59,895 nt of DNA, taken from contig JAFRYA010000019.1 of the NCBI GenBank assembly GCA_017441295.1, forward strand, positions 1 to 59,895, written 5' to 3'. This DNA comes from Lachnospiraceae bacterium (GTDB taxonomy: Bacteria > Bacillota > Clostridia > Lachnospirales > Lachnospiraceae). This document shows positions 35,371 to 43,237 of this stretch, piece by piece. The notes under the pieces were generated by a model. The model saw nothing but the letters and a program-made list of their open reading frames with translations, had not been told where the DNA came from and ran no database searches. The first letter of the stretch is position 1, and every line of letters starts with the position of its first letter. The position numbers were made by a program, and so were the translations under genes.

Positions 35371-36231
35371 ATGGGAGACGAGAGAGAATTAAACGGAGAA
35401 GGCTGTGCACCTGAGCAGTGCGCAGGCTGCGAACATGCAGACTCCTGTCCGAGCAAGATGGCTCCTGAGGATTTCTTAGAGCCACAGAACCAGTTTAGTG
35501 ATGTTAAACATGTTATAGGTATTGTCAGCGGCAAGGGCGGCGTAGGCAAATCATTTGTTACCGGCTCACTGGCATCAGCGCTGGCAAAGAAGGGATATAA
35601 AGTAGGCATCCTCGATGCTGATATCACCGGACCTTCTATTCAGAAGATGTTCGGTATCAAGGGCAATGCCACCGGTTCAGAAGAAGGCATCTATCCGCTT
35701 GAGACTAAAGGCGGCATCAAGGTGATAGGCATCAATATGCTTCTTGATGCAGAAGATACACCGGTAGTATGGAGAGGCCCTGTTCTGGCAGGCGTTGTTA
35801 AGCAGTTCTGGACAGACGTTGTTTGGGGCGAGCTGGATTACCTGTTGGTTGACCTGCCTCCTGGAACAGGAGATGTTCCTTTGACAGTATTCCAGTCACT
35901 GCCGATCGATGGTGTAGTTATCGTTACATCTCCGCAGAGCCTGGTTACAATGATCGTTAAGAAAGCATATAATATGGCTGGCCTGATGAACGTTCCTGTA
36001 CTGGGTATCGTTGAGAACTACAGCTATCTGGAGTGCCCGGACTGCGGCAGGAAGATCAATGTTTTCGGCGAGAGCAACATTGACGAAGTTGCTGCTTCCA
36101 TTGGCCTGAAGGTTCTCGGACGTATGCCTATCAGACCTGAATATGCTGAAATGGCTGACAAGGGTCAGTTCGAAGAGATCAGCAACGATATGTTAAATGA
36201 CGCGGTTGAGGCAATAACAGCACTTGAGTAA
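35371..36231 (+). CDS. Mrp/Nbp35-type iron-sulfur carrier ATPase
   Basis: A 286-residue P-loop ATPase with deviant Walker A GKGGVGKS near residue 55 and the family motif VDLPPGTGDVPLT. A Cys-rich N-terminal segment (four Cys within the first 30 residues, CAPEQCAGCEHADSC) and a CPDC motif near residue 230 are as in Nbp35/ApbC. The protein is thought to bind and transfer Fe-S clusters. AGGAGAG precedes the ATG. It is cotranscribed with htpG and the next phosphoribosyltransferase gene. Confidence 0.93.
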   Translation: MGDERELNGEGCAPEQCAGCEHADSCPSKMAPEDFLEPQNQFSDVKHVIGIVSGKGGVGKSFVTGSLASALAKKGYKVGILDADITGPSIQKMFGIKGNATGSEEGIYPLETKGGIKVIGINMLLDAEDTPVVWRGPVLAGVVKQFWTDVVWGELDYLLVDLPPGTGDVPLTVFQSLPIDGVVIVTSPQSLVTMIVKKAYNMAGLMNVPVLGIVENYSYLECPDCGRKINVFGESNIDEVAASIGLKVLGRMPIRPEYAEMADKGQFEEISNDMLNDAVEAITALE

Positions 36232-36242
36232 AGGTGAGTACT

Positions 36243-36803
36243 ATGGGAAATTACTATGAGATGACTATCGCGGGCTGCAAGAGACAGCTGCCGCTTTGCA
36301 AGATTTCAGATACTACGGCTATCGCGGGCTTCGTTATTTTCGGCGATGTGGAGCTGACACAGGCATGTGCGAGAGAGCTCCTTAAGAAAGCTCCGGAATA
36401 TGACTATATGATCGCTCCTGAAGCCAAGGCTATTCCTCTGATCTATGAGATGGCCAGAATAACAGGTCAGAATGATTATTTCCTGATCCGGAAGGCTCCT
36501 AAACTGTACATGGAGGGCGTATTCAGCCACAAGGTTAAGTCCATCACTACAGAGAAAGTCCAGGAGATGTTCATGGATGGCAAGGACGCCAGAAAGATGA
36601 AGGGCAAGAGAATCCTTCTGCTGGACGATGTTATCTCCACAGGCGAATCAATGGAGGCCATGGAAGATCTGGTAAATGAAGCAGGAGGCGTTGTTGTAGG
36701 CAGGATGGCTGTCCTCGCTGAAGGCGATGCGGCCAAGAGAGATGATATTATTTTCCTGGAAAAGCTCCCGCTGTTCACCGCAGACTTCAAGCCAATTGAC
36801 TAA
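36243..36803 (+). CDS. Phosphoribosyltransferase family protein (APRT/PurR-like)
   Basis: A 186-residue type I phosphoribosyltransferase fold. The PRPP loop ILLLDDVISTGES is present and a hood region (KAPKLYMEG) precedes it. ATG at 36243 has AAGGTGA before it; a GTG at 36234 would add three residues. It resembles the adenine-PRT-like proteins of Clostridia that may be enzymes or purine-sensing proteins; which is the case cannot be decided from the sequence. A strong terminator ends the transcript. Confidence 0.83.
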   Translation: MGNYYEMTIAGCKRQLPLCKISDTTAIAGFVIFGDVELTQACARELLKKAPEYDYMIAPEAKAIPLIYEMARITGQNDYFLIRKAPKLYMEGVFSHKVKSITTEKVQEMFMDGKDARKMKGKRILLLDDVISTGESMEAMEDLVNEAGGVVVGRMAVLAEGDAAKRDDIIFLEKLPLFTADFKPID

Positions 36804-36820
36804 TGCAACAAAATTAACAA

Positions 36821-36860
36821 ATAGCCACTGCCATTTTTGTGCAGTGGCTATATTTTTTTT
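36821..36860 (+). terminator. Rho-independent terminator after the phosphoribosyltransferase gene
   Basis: Eleven-bp stem ATAGCCACTGC/GCAGTGGCTAT with a nine-base loop, followed by a run of eight T. Confidence 0.93.
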
Positions 36861-36889
36861 GGCTAAAATATTAGTTAGAATATATTTGG

Positions 36890-36914
36890 ATACATATGTA
36901 TTGAAATTTCAATA
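36890..36914 (+). promoter_or_regulatory. Two abutting palindromes, possible operator of the PhlG-like gene
   Basis: ATACATATGTAT (36890-36901) and TATTGAAATTTCAATA (36899-36914) are both perfect palindromes, overlap by three bases and end two bases before the AGGAGG ribosome site. They would sit at or just after the transcription start, a classic repressor position. I cannot place a convincing -35/-10 pair here. Confidence 0.5.
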
Positions 36915-36929
36915 TAGGAGGAAAACAAT

Positions 36930-38231
36930 ATGTTACTTGACGATTTTCGCACAGCATCCGTACCGGGAAGATTCAACGAGTGCTTCGTTTATGCTACCCA
37001 GCTGTTATTTAACGTAGGCAGCAACGAATTCACACTTCGTGGCAAAAATCCTGCAGGCGGAGATGATATTGTAGAAAATCATGTTCTGCCGAGAAGCGTT
37101 GTACGCGTAAACGGCGAGCCTTATGCACCATTAGAGCTCTTCACAGAAGGTCTTTTCACTTACTTTACATTAACTGATGATGCTATTGATGTTGAGCGTT
37201 CAGGCTATGTTGCGCATTTCCCACTGGATGGCAAATGCGCATACAAGGATGACGCAGTTATCATGGTTCCTGTAACTCCTGTTCTGACACAGCTCCGTCT
37301 GGCTTATCAGTGGAATGCTGATCAGTGTGAAGTTATCGTTGAATCAATCGAGTGCGGCCCAAGAGCGCTGACACCGGCTGAGGAGAGACTTCCATACGCT
37401 AAGTATTATCATCGTTACTTCGAGACTCCGCTGGAGAAGAGAGCAGACTTTATTTCATGGTCCAAGAAAGCTGGCTATTACTCAGGCCACAATATGCAGG
37501 ATCCTGCAACAATGCTCCACATCTCTGATGTTAACAAGATGATGGATGAGAACTTCCGTAAGAACGAGTGGAAAGAAGGCTGGACACTGTTTAACGATGG
37601 TACCGGCGTTATGACCGCACGTACAGAGTTCCCAGGCTCCACAGCAGAAGCTTTCAAATGGTGGTTTGCATGGCATGTTAAGGAAGACCTCCGTTACATG
37701 CTCTGGTGCCCGCCATCACATTACGGCATCAGCCCATCACTTGAGCTCCGCCGCCGTATTACCAATCCTGACCTTTCTCTTAATGAGAAATGCCATGACT
37801 GCGGACATGGTCCTGCAATCCATCATGTATTCGAGAGCACAGGCATTGACTACTTAAGCTACAATCAGGCTGGTCCATGCAAGTACTTCGACATTGACTT
37901 CAACAACCTTGAGTATCGTGGTTTCACCAAGGAGAACGCTGAGAAGATCATGAACAGCGACAAGCTCGCTGCAGTAGTTGGTGGTTCACCGATGCTTCAC
38001 TTCTTCGTAGAAGATGAGGATGGCCCTGGCAAGAGTGTTCTGTATTCACACTTCTGGTTCGGACATGACCATCGTGATGAGAACGGATTATGGCACGGCA
38101 GCCTTCCGGGCCCACTGCCTCCACTGCTGTTCCCACTGATGGGCATCGCTCAGCACTGCAACAAGGAGTTCCCACTTCTGGCTGCATTACTTCCGGAACT
38201 GTATGCAGAAGAAGGAAATAAGCCGATCTAA
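36930..38231 (+). CDS. PhlG/phloretin-hydrolase-like C-C hydrolase with N-terminal extension
   Basis: A 433-residue soluble protein whose residues ~235-430 resemble the DAPG-hydrolase (PhlG) domain, also found in phloretin hydrolase: FKWWFAWH, RYMLWCPPSH, a central FWFG strand and a terminal AQHCNKEF..LAALLPELY. Four residues match the PhlG zinc site in order and spacing: H264, E302, H409 and E413. The family cleaves a C-acyl group from a phloroglucinol ring by retro-Claisen hydrolysis. Residues 1-150 are an extension I do not recognise. Codon use is strongly biased, suggesting high expression. Assignment rests on motif pattern, not alignment. Confidence 0.7.
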   Translation: MLLDDFRTASVPGRFNECFVYATQLLFNVGSNEFTLRGKNPAGGDDIVENHVLPRSVVRVNGEPYAPLELFTEGLFTYFTLTDDAIDVERSGYVAHFPLDGKCAYKDDAVIMVPVTPVLTQLRLAYQWNADQCEVIVESIECGPRALTPAEERLPYAKYYHRYFETPLEKRADFISWSKKAGYYSGHNMQDPATMLHISDVNKMMDENFRKNEWKEGWTLFNDGTGVMTARTEFPGSTAEAFKWWFAWHVKEDLRYMLWCPPSHYGISPSLELRRRITNPDLSLNEKCHDCGHGPAIHHVFESTGIDYLSYNQAGPCKYFDIDFNNLEYRGFTKENAEKIMNSDKLAAVVGGSPMLHFFVEDEDGPGKSVLYSHFWFGHDHRDENGLWHGSLPGPLPPLLFPLMGIAQHCNKEFPLLAALLPELYAEEGNKPI

Positions 38232-38253
38232 GTTTGAGACAAAGAGGTAGGAC

Positions 38254-38595
38254 TTGAGCAAATTTCATGATGAACTCAAGAAAATAGTAGATGACGGCAT
38301 TTTAGAGAAAGACCTTATTGAAGAGAGTTCTCATAAAACACTTGAGGAAATTCTTCTCTGGATCCGCAACATTGCCGTGCTGGCAGCAGTCATACTGTTT
38401 CTGGTTTCGCTGATCATTCATGAGCAGGGGCATTTGTGGAAGGGTATAGCGTATTTCTGCGGTGCCGGAGCCTATGTGGCAGAGCTGCTTCTGCTGACAG
38501 AATGCTTCACCAAGAAAGCATCGCATAATGAAATGTTCATGGTTTACTGTTTCGGTCCATTGTACATATTGCTCGGATTATCCTATCTGCTGTAA
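38254..38595 (+). CDS. Small membrane protein, three predicted TM segments
   Basis: A 113-residue protein of unknown family. A charged N-terminal ~35 residues is followed by hydrophobic segments at about 37-56, 66-84 and 95-113. The start is TTG at 38254 with GAGGTAG six or so bases upstream; no in-frame ATG gives a reasonable product. It lies 22 bases after the PhlG-like gene and may be cotranscribed; a transport or membrane-sensing role is possible but unsupported. Confidence 0.65.
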   Translation: MSKFHDELKKIVDDGILEKDLIEESSHKTLEEILLWIRNIAVLAAVILFLVSLIIHEQGHLWKGIAYFCGAGAYVAELLLLTECFTKKASHNEMFMVYCFGPLYILLGLSYLL

Positions 38596-38606
38596 TTAAA
38601 CAAAAT

Positions 38607-38640
38607 AAGGCCCTCCCATTTCGGGAGGGCCTTTTTATTT
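38607..38640. terminator. Bidirectional terminator between convergent genes
   Basis: Nine-bp stem GGCCCTCCC/GGGAGGGCC, with TTTTTATTT on the right and, for the minus strand, TTATTTTG on the left. It serves both the plus-strand small membrane gene and the minus-strand DUF4015-type gene. Confidence 0.92.
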
Positions 38641-38645
38641 ATGTA

Positions 38646-40313
38646 TCAATCCTGGTGATAATCATGCGCCCATGCTGCGCCGTATTCCCAATACTTGTTC
38701 AGGTCGGATCCGGCATTCCAAGGAATAAATCCGCCGTCCAGACCATGCTCATAAAGAGGGGAAACCTGTTCTATCATCTTGGAAGTGTCATAATCTACAA
38801 CAGGGTCCCAGTGCGGTGTGTTGTATCCTGTAACCCAGGTACGGGCAACTGCAGGAGTCGGAATTTCTTTTTGACGATCTTCTGCCTGAGATGCAAATGA
38901 ATCCATTATATAGAAAGGCTCAGACCATGTATCCTCATCAAAACCGTAATGATCGGTGTAAGGCATTGCGCTGATAACGTCAACGATGTTGCTCATTGCC
39001 GGCCAGTACTGACCATAAGCGGTTACATATGTGCCTACGCACTCGCCGAATACGTCGATGGAGAAGTAAGCGCCTGCTTTGTGGATCTCATCCGCAGCGT
39101 AGAACAGGAAGTTCTGGATAGCTTCGCCTTTGGACTCACCGTACTCGTTTTTGAAATCAACGGTCTCGTCATACTCTGACATCATCCATGTGCTCTCAGG
39201 GAATCTGATGTAGTCGAACTGGATCTCGTCAAAGCCGAACAGCTGGACAGCCTCGATGGCCAGTGAAACATTGTAATACCATGCCTCGCGGTTGAAGCCT
39301 GACGGCCATTCTCCTGAGGAATAAACTGAGTCGATACATGTCTCCGGATGATCCTGTGCATACAGGTAATCGTTGAAAACAACGATACGTCCGATAGTAT
39401 ATAAGCCATTGTCCTTAACACGCTGTACGCTTTCCTTGAACGTGTCGATTTCGCAGCAGTATGTATTATATGAAGTAGGGGAGAGCTCTTTGGCAACTTC
39501 TGATGCATATGTCAGCTGGCCGTCCTTGATGTCCATTACCATGGCGTTGACACCGTTTTCAAGAGCGCACTCGATATAAGCTTCATTGTTGATAGCTGCC
39601 TCGGCATTCAGATACATCGTCTTGGCTTCCCTGAGAAGAGGGTGATTTAACTCAACACGCTCATACGGATAGTAGTCCAGGTCTTCCGGATATCCGCCCC
39701 AGAGTGGGAAGTAATAATCCCTGCCGTTGTGGATGTCGAATGTGCCGTTCTCATTGTAAACAGCATCGGCAGCAGCCTGTGTGTCAACAAGGTACTTGCC
39801 GTATACCCAGCCGGTAGTGCTGCCTGAGGAAATCTTGTACATTTCGACCTGTCCGTCTTTGTCCAGGAAGTCAAAGCCCAATACCTGGAGCTCGTTGCCT
39901 TTCTTGATCCAGGACTCTATGCGCCAGTCAGTGTTGTTCTGGTAAACCGTAACTGAGGTGCGGACATATTTGACCTTCTCCTGAACGCATTTGGAGTATT
40001 CGTCAACGAGGGAATTTGTGCTGACGTAGCAGTTCTCATCGTTGTAAAGAATCTCGGTATATCCTTCTTCAGCCTCGGTAGCCTTGCCGTCAGTGAACTT
40101 GGTTACGCGAGTGCCCCTGACCAGCTCATCGATCTGAACGAATTTCTTGTCTTCGTTATAACCATATAATGAGATCTTGCCGCCTGTAGAAGCCAGGAAA
40201 GCCTCTTCGGTAGATCTGCCGGCCTTGCCGCCGCCGCAGCCCGCCAGGGCAGCCGCTGCAGAGAGCAGAAGCACTGTCGCTATGATCAGTGAAATAATTC
40301 TACGGATTTTCAT
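38646..40313 (-). CDS. Exported DUF4015-type putative glycoside hydrolase, lipoprotein
   Basis: A 555-residue lipoprotein: signal peptide with lipobox LAGC (C26), two SH3-like modules (about 40-105 and 108-195, the second ending GWVYGKYL) and a TIM-barrel domain from ~225 with the DUF4015 landmarks VNAMVMDIKDG, IGRIVVFND and EIQFDYIRFPE. The acidic residues of the last motif are catalytic candidates. SH3 modules commonly tether proteins to the cell wall, so a wall or exopolysaccharide substrate is likely. It is a close paralogue of the next upstream gene. AAGGAG precedes the ATG. Confidence 0.88.
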   Translation of the reverse strand: MKIRRIISLIIATVLLLSAAAALAGCGGGKAGRSTEEAFLASTGGKISLYGYNEDKKFVQIDELVRGTRVTKFTDGKATEAEEGYTEILYNDENCYVSTNSLVDEYSKCVQEKVKYVRTSVTVYQNNTDWRIESWIKKGNELQVLGFDFLDKDGQVEMYKISSGSTTGWVYGKYLVDTQAAADAVYNENGTFDIHNGRDYYFPLWGGYPEDLDYYPYERVELNHPLLREAKTMYLNAEAAINNEAYIECALENGVNAMVMDIKDGQLTYASEVAKELSPTSYNTYCCEIDTFKESVQRVKDNGLYTIGRIVVFNDYLYAQDHPETCIDSVYSSGEWPSGFNREAWYYNVSLAIEAVQLFGFDEIQFDYIRFPESTWMMSEYDETVDFKNEYGESKGEAIQNFLFYAADEIHKAGAYFSIDVFGECVGTYVTAYGQYWPAMSNIVDVISAMPYTDHYGFDEDTWSEPFYIMDSFASQAEDRQKEIPTPAVARTWVTGYNTPHWDPVVDYDTSKMIEQVSPLYEHGLDGGFIPWNAGSDLNKYWEYGAAWAHDYHQD

Positions 40314-40381
40314 TTTTTCTCCTTTAGTCAGCCAATAAAAATATCAACAGATATTTTATAATAATATTTATATAAATACAA

Positions 40382-42076
40382 TTATTGTTTATATGTATGG
40401 CTCCACGCGCCGGAAATCTCTTTGAATTTTTCATAATCAGAGCCGCCGTTCCATGTCAGGAATCCGCCCGGCAGGCCTGCGTCATAGAGCGCCTGAACTT
40501 CAGTAATGACGTAGTTGGCATCTACGTCAACACGAGGGTTCCACAGAGGTACGTCATAAGCTGTCACCCATGTCCTCGCAATGGCAGGTGTCGGAATCTC
40601 AGACTGTCTGGCCGCGGCATGTTCAGCCCAGTCATAAACAGTTTCATAAGGCTCTGTCCACATGTCGATAGTTCGGTCGAAGTGGTCTGTATAAGGCATG
40701 CCTGAGATAACGTCCACGACATTGGAAATAGCCGGCCAGTATTGTCCGTACGCGGAAACATATTTATAAGCGCTCTCGCCGAAGACGTCGGCGGAAACAT
40801 AAACGCCTTCTTTATGAAGCTGGTCCGTGGCGTAGAAGAGGAAGTTCTGGATGGCCTCAACCTTGCCTTCATCATACTTGTTTCTGAAGTCCGTGGACTC
40901 GCTCATGGACATGTTGTACGCGGATTCAGGGAAGCGGACGTAGTCGAACTGGATCTCGTTGCAGCCGAATCTGTGAACACATTCCTTGGCCAGTTCTACA
41001 TTGTAATACCAGCAGAGTCTGGAAAAGGCTGAAGGCCATAACTGGTCGGATACATCTGAAACGATGCATTCCTCAGGATGGTCAGCTGCGAAGAATCTGT
41101 CGTTGAAAACTACAATTCGGCAGATGAGGTAAATGCCGGCTTCCTTGATCTTCCTGGCAGCATTCTCCATCTCTTCGGAGGTGATCAAAGTGTTCTTATA
41201 AGATATCGGGGCGATGTCTTTGATGCTCTCCATCGGGCAGCTGAGCGCGCCGTCCTTAACGTCCAGAACGATGCTGTTGACGCCGCTCTTTTTAGCCAGC
41301 TCGATATATTGGTCAATGTCTTTGGCGGCCTTGGCGCACAGGTACATTGTGCGTGCCTCCGTCAGCGGAGGATTGTCGTCAAAAACAGGTTTTTCTACAG
41401 GGTACCAGTCCAGTTTAGCGGGGTCTCCGCCGTAGAGATCCTTGGACTTGTAAATGCGGTCTTTATGGATGTCATGCTCGCCGTGCTCATTGTATACGGC
41501 TTTGGCAGCGTCTTCAGTGCTTTCGAGATATTTGCCGTACACCCAGCCGGTCACGTCGCCGCAGCGTATCTCGTACATGTCAATGCTGCCGTCCGGATTG
41601 ACGGTGCTGTAACTCAGTATTTCCAGATGACTGCCTTTCTTGAGAAAAGAGGCGATGCGCGAATCTTCGTTATTCTGGTAAACGGTGACAGGCGTGCGGA
41701 CCCATTTCTCGGTTTCAAGGACTATATCGTCCTTGGACTCTACGAGAGAAGTCTCGTTAACGTAGTATTCTTTGTCGTCATATTTGATCAGGACGTAAGT
41801 ACGGCCGTTCTCGGTATGCTTTCTCTTGGTGTTGGTGACCAGAGTACCTCTCGCCAGTTTATCTTCAGAACGGAACATCCTGCCTTCATAGTCATCGTAA
41901 AAAAACAGCTCGGTAGTGTTGTTTTTTGAAGCAAGATACATCTTGCCGGTGGTCTCAAAGCTGCGCACGATAATAAAAGCGGCAACAGCTAAAACAACGA
42001 TTATCGCTGAAGGGATCAGGATTTTCCTGAGCTTTATTTTCTTTTTCCTTCTGTGTCTGTAATAACGTTTTGCCAT
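40382..42076 (-). CDS. Membrane-anchored DUF4015-type putative glycoside hydrolase
   Basis: A 564-residue paralogue of the gene at 38646-40313 with the same layout (two SH3-like modules, then a DUF4015 barrel with VNSIVLDVKDG, ICRIVVFND and EIQFDYVRFPE). It has a type II signal anchor instead of a lipobox: a Lys/Arg-rich start (RHRRKKKIK) and one membrane segment at ~18-38. The start at 42076 has AAAGG eight bases before it and is preferred to an in-frame codon 33 residues earlier. Tandem duplication with different anchoring suggests division of labour at the envelope. Confidence 0.88.
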   Translation of the reverse strand: MAKRYYRHRRKKKIKLRKILIPSAIIVVLAVAAFIIVRSFETTGKMYLASKNNTTELFFYDDYEGRMFRSEDKLARGTLVTNTKRKHTENGRTYVLIKYDDKEYYVNETSLVESKDDIVLETEKWVRTPVTVYQNNEDSRIASFLKKGSHLEILSYSTVNPDGSIDMYEIRCGDVTGWVYGKYLESTEDAAKAVYNEHGEHDIHKDRIYKSKDLYGGDPAKLDWYPVEKPVFDDNPPLTEARTMYLCAKAAKDIDQYIELAKKSGVNSIVLDVKDGALSCPMESIKDIAPISYKNTLITSEEMENAARKIKEAGIYLICRIVVFNDRFFAADHPEECIVSDVSDQLWPSAFSRLCWYYNVELAKECVHRFGCNEIQFDYVRFPESAYNMSMSESTDFRNKYDEGKVEAIQNFLFYATDQLHKEGVYVSADVFGESAYKYVSAYGQYWPAISNVVDVISGMPYTDHFDRTIDMWTEPYETVYDWAEHAAARQSEIPTPAIARTWVTAYDVPLWNPRVDVDANYVITEVQALYDAGLPGGFLTWNGGSDYEKFKEISGAWSHTYKQ

Positions 42077-42104
42077 GTCATTAACCTTTAAAAAAGTTTT
42101 ATAT

Positions 42105-42133
42105 ATTTTACCATAAACATAATAGGCAGTAAA
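42105..42133 (-). promoter_or_regulatory. Promoter of the tandem DUF4015-type genes
   Basis: On the minus strand: TTTACT, 17-bp spacer, TAAAAT, 29 bases before the start at 42076. It lies in the divergent gap with the HAD gene. Confidence 0.6.
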
Positions 42134-42202
42134 AACTTTTGTTGCATATCGGGGTAAATATAATAAAATATTCACATATTTAGGAATTTAAGGAGGCCTG
42201 CG

Positions 42203-42856
42203 ATGATCAAAGGCGCGATTTTTGATATTGACGGTACATTGCTGGATTCACTGCCTATCTGGAGGGAGTCCACGGAGAGATTTCTGGAATCCCACGGATG
42301 CAAGTCGGACGCTGAACTGGGCAAGGCTCTTAAGAACATGAGCCTGGAAGAAGGATCCGTATACATTAAGGAGCGTTACGGGCTGGATGAGAGTCCTGAG
42401 GAGGTACGCCACGGAATTCTCAAAGTAATTTCAGACTTTTACAGGTATGAAGCGCCTCTCAAACCTGGCGCGAGAGAATTCATCGAGAAGATGGCTGAGC
42501 GCGGCATACCGATGGTGCTGGCCACAACGAGTGACGGAGAGTCAGTCACTGCGGCATTTAAGCGTCTGGGACTATGGGACTATTTCGGCAGGGTATTTAC
42601 TTCCAAGGAACTGAACACGAGCAAGAGAGAGCCGTTTATATTCCTGAAAAGCGCAGAATATATAGGCACAGCGCCTGAGGAGACGGTGGTCTTTGAAGAT
42701 TCTGTTTTCGCCATTGAGGCAGCAAATGAAGCAGGCTGCACAACAATTGCTCTGTGGGACCTTACGAACGACAGGCTGACGGACGAGATCAAAGAAAAGG
42801 CCGATTTTTATATGGGCAAATTCGACTTTGATGTCTTTGAGAAAAACTTTTTGTAA
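42203..42856 (+). CDS. HAD superfamily phosphatase (beta-phosphoglucomutase-like)
   Basis: A 217-residue HAD subfamily IA protein with motif I FDIDGTLLDS (both Asp present), a helical cap (~20-85), motif II VLATTS, motif III Lys near KREPFIF and motif IV VFEDSVFAIEAA. Members dephosphorylate sugar phosphates or isomerise them. AAGGAGG precedes the ATG. It is divergent from the DUF4015-type genes; no operon partner indicates the substrate. Confidence 0.88.
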   Translation: MIKGAIFDIDGTLLDSLPIWRESTERFLESHGCKSDAELGKALKNMSLEEGSVYIKERYGLDESPEEVRHGILKVISDFYRYEAPLKPGAREFIEKMAERGIPMVLATTSDGESVTAAFKRLGLWDYFGRVFTSKELNTSKREPFIFLKSAEYIGTAPEETVVFEDSVFAIEAANEAGCTTIALWDLTNDRLTDEIKEKADFYMGKFDFDVFEKNFL

Positions 42857-42873
42857 ATGTAAAGTAAAAGTAC

Positions 42874-42912
42874 TTGACACTTCACCCGATGTATTGTAGT
42901 ATACGTCGGGTG
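42874..42912 (+). promoter_or_regulatory. Promoter of ylxM-ffh operon, overlapped by an inverted repeat
   Basis: TTGACA (42874-42879), 17-bp spacer, TAGTAT (42897-42902). An inverted repeat CACCCGATG (42884-42892) / CGTCGGGTG (42904-42912) flanks the -10, like an operator. The transcription start predicted near 42909 leaves a leader of only about 10 bases before the ylxM ATG, in which GGGTGA is the only ribosome site. Confidence 0.75.
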
Positions 42913-42919
42913 ATTTATT

Positions 42920-43234
42920 ATGGAAAACTTTGTAAAACAATCTTATTTATATGATTTTTACGGAGATCTCCTGACTGAGCATCAGAAGGAAATCTACGAG
43001 GCATACGTCCTCGAGAACTATTCTCTGGCTGAAATCGCCCAGGATAAGGACATCAGCCGCCAGGGCGTGCACGACATCATCAAGAGATGCAACGCCAGCC
43101 TGGAAGAGTATGAGGCCAAGCTTCATCTGGTTGAGAAGTTCCTCAAGATCAAAGAAGAAGTCTCTTCCATCAAGAAGTGCAGAGACATTGAAGAAGTCAG
43201 AAAGATAGCAGATCAGATCATAGATACTTTATAA
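42920..43234 (+). CDS. ylxM: YlxM/p13-like SRP-associated HTH protein
   Basis: A 104-residue helix-turn-helix protein resembling sigma-70 region 4: LTEHQKEIYEAYVLENYSLAEIAQ, then ISRQGVHDIIKRC. The YlxM family precedes ffh in Bacillota and is thought to modulate SRP assembly. The stop is three bases before the ffh ATG, which lacks its own ribosome site, so ffh translation is probably coupled. Because it has a DNA-binding-type fold, the inverted repeat over its promoter raises the possibility of autoregulation. Confidence 0.9.
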   Translation: MENFVKQSYLYDFYGDLLTEHQKEIYEAYVLENYSLAEIAQDKDISRQGVHDIIKRCNASLEEYEAKLHLVEKFLKIKEEVSSIKKCRDIEEVRKIADQIIDTL

Positions 43235-43237
43235 AAC

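Noticed and set aside
41078..41929. Plus-strand open frame of 283 codons opposite the DUF4015-type gene
   Set aside because: The minus-strand gene is clearly real (signal anchor, SH3 modules, DUF4015 motifs); the plus frame has no motif or ribosome site.
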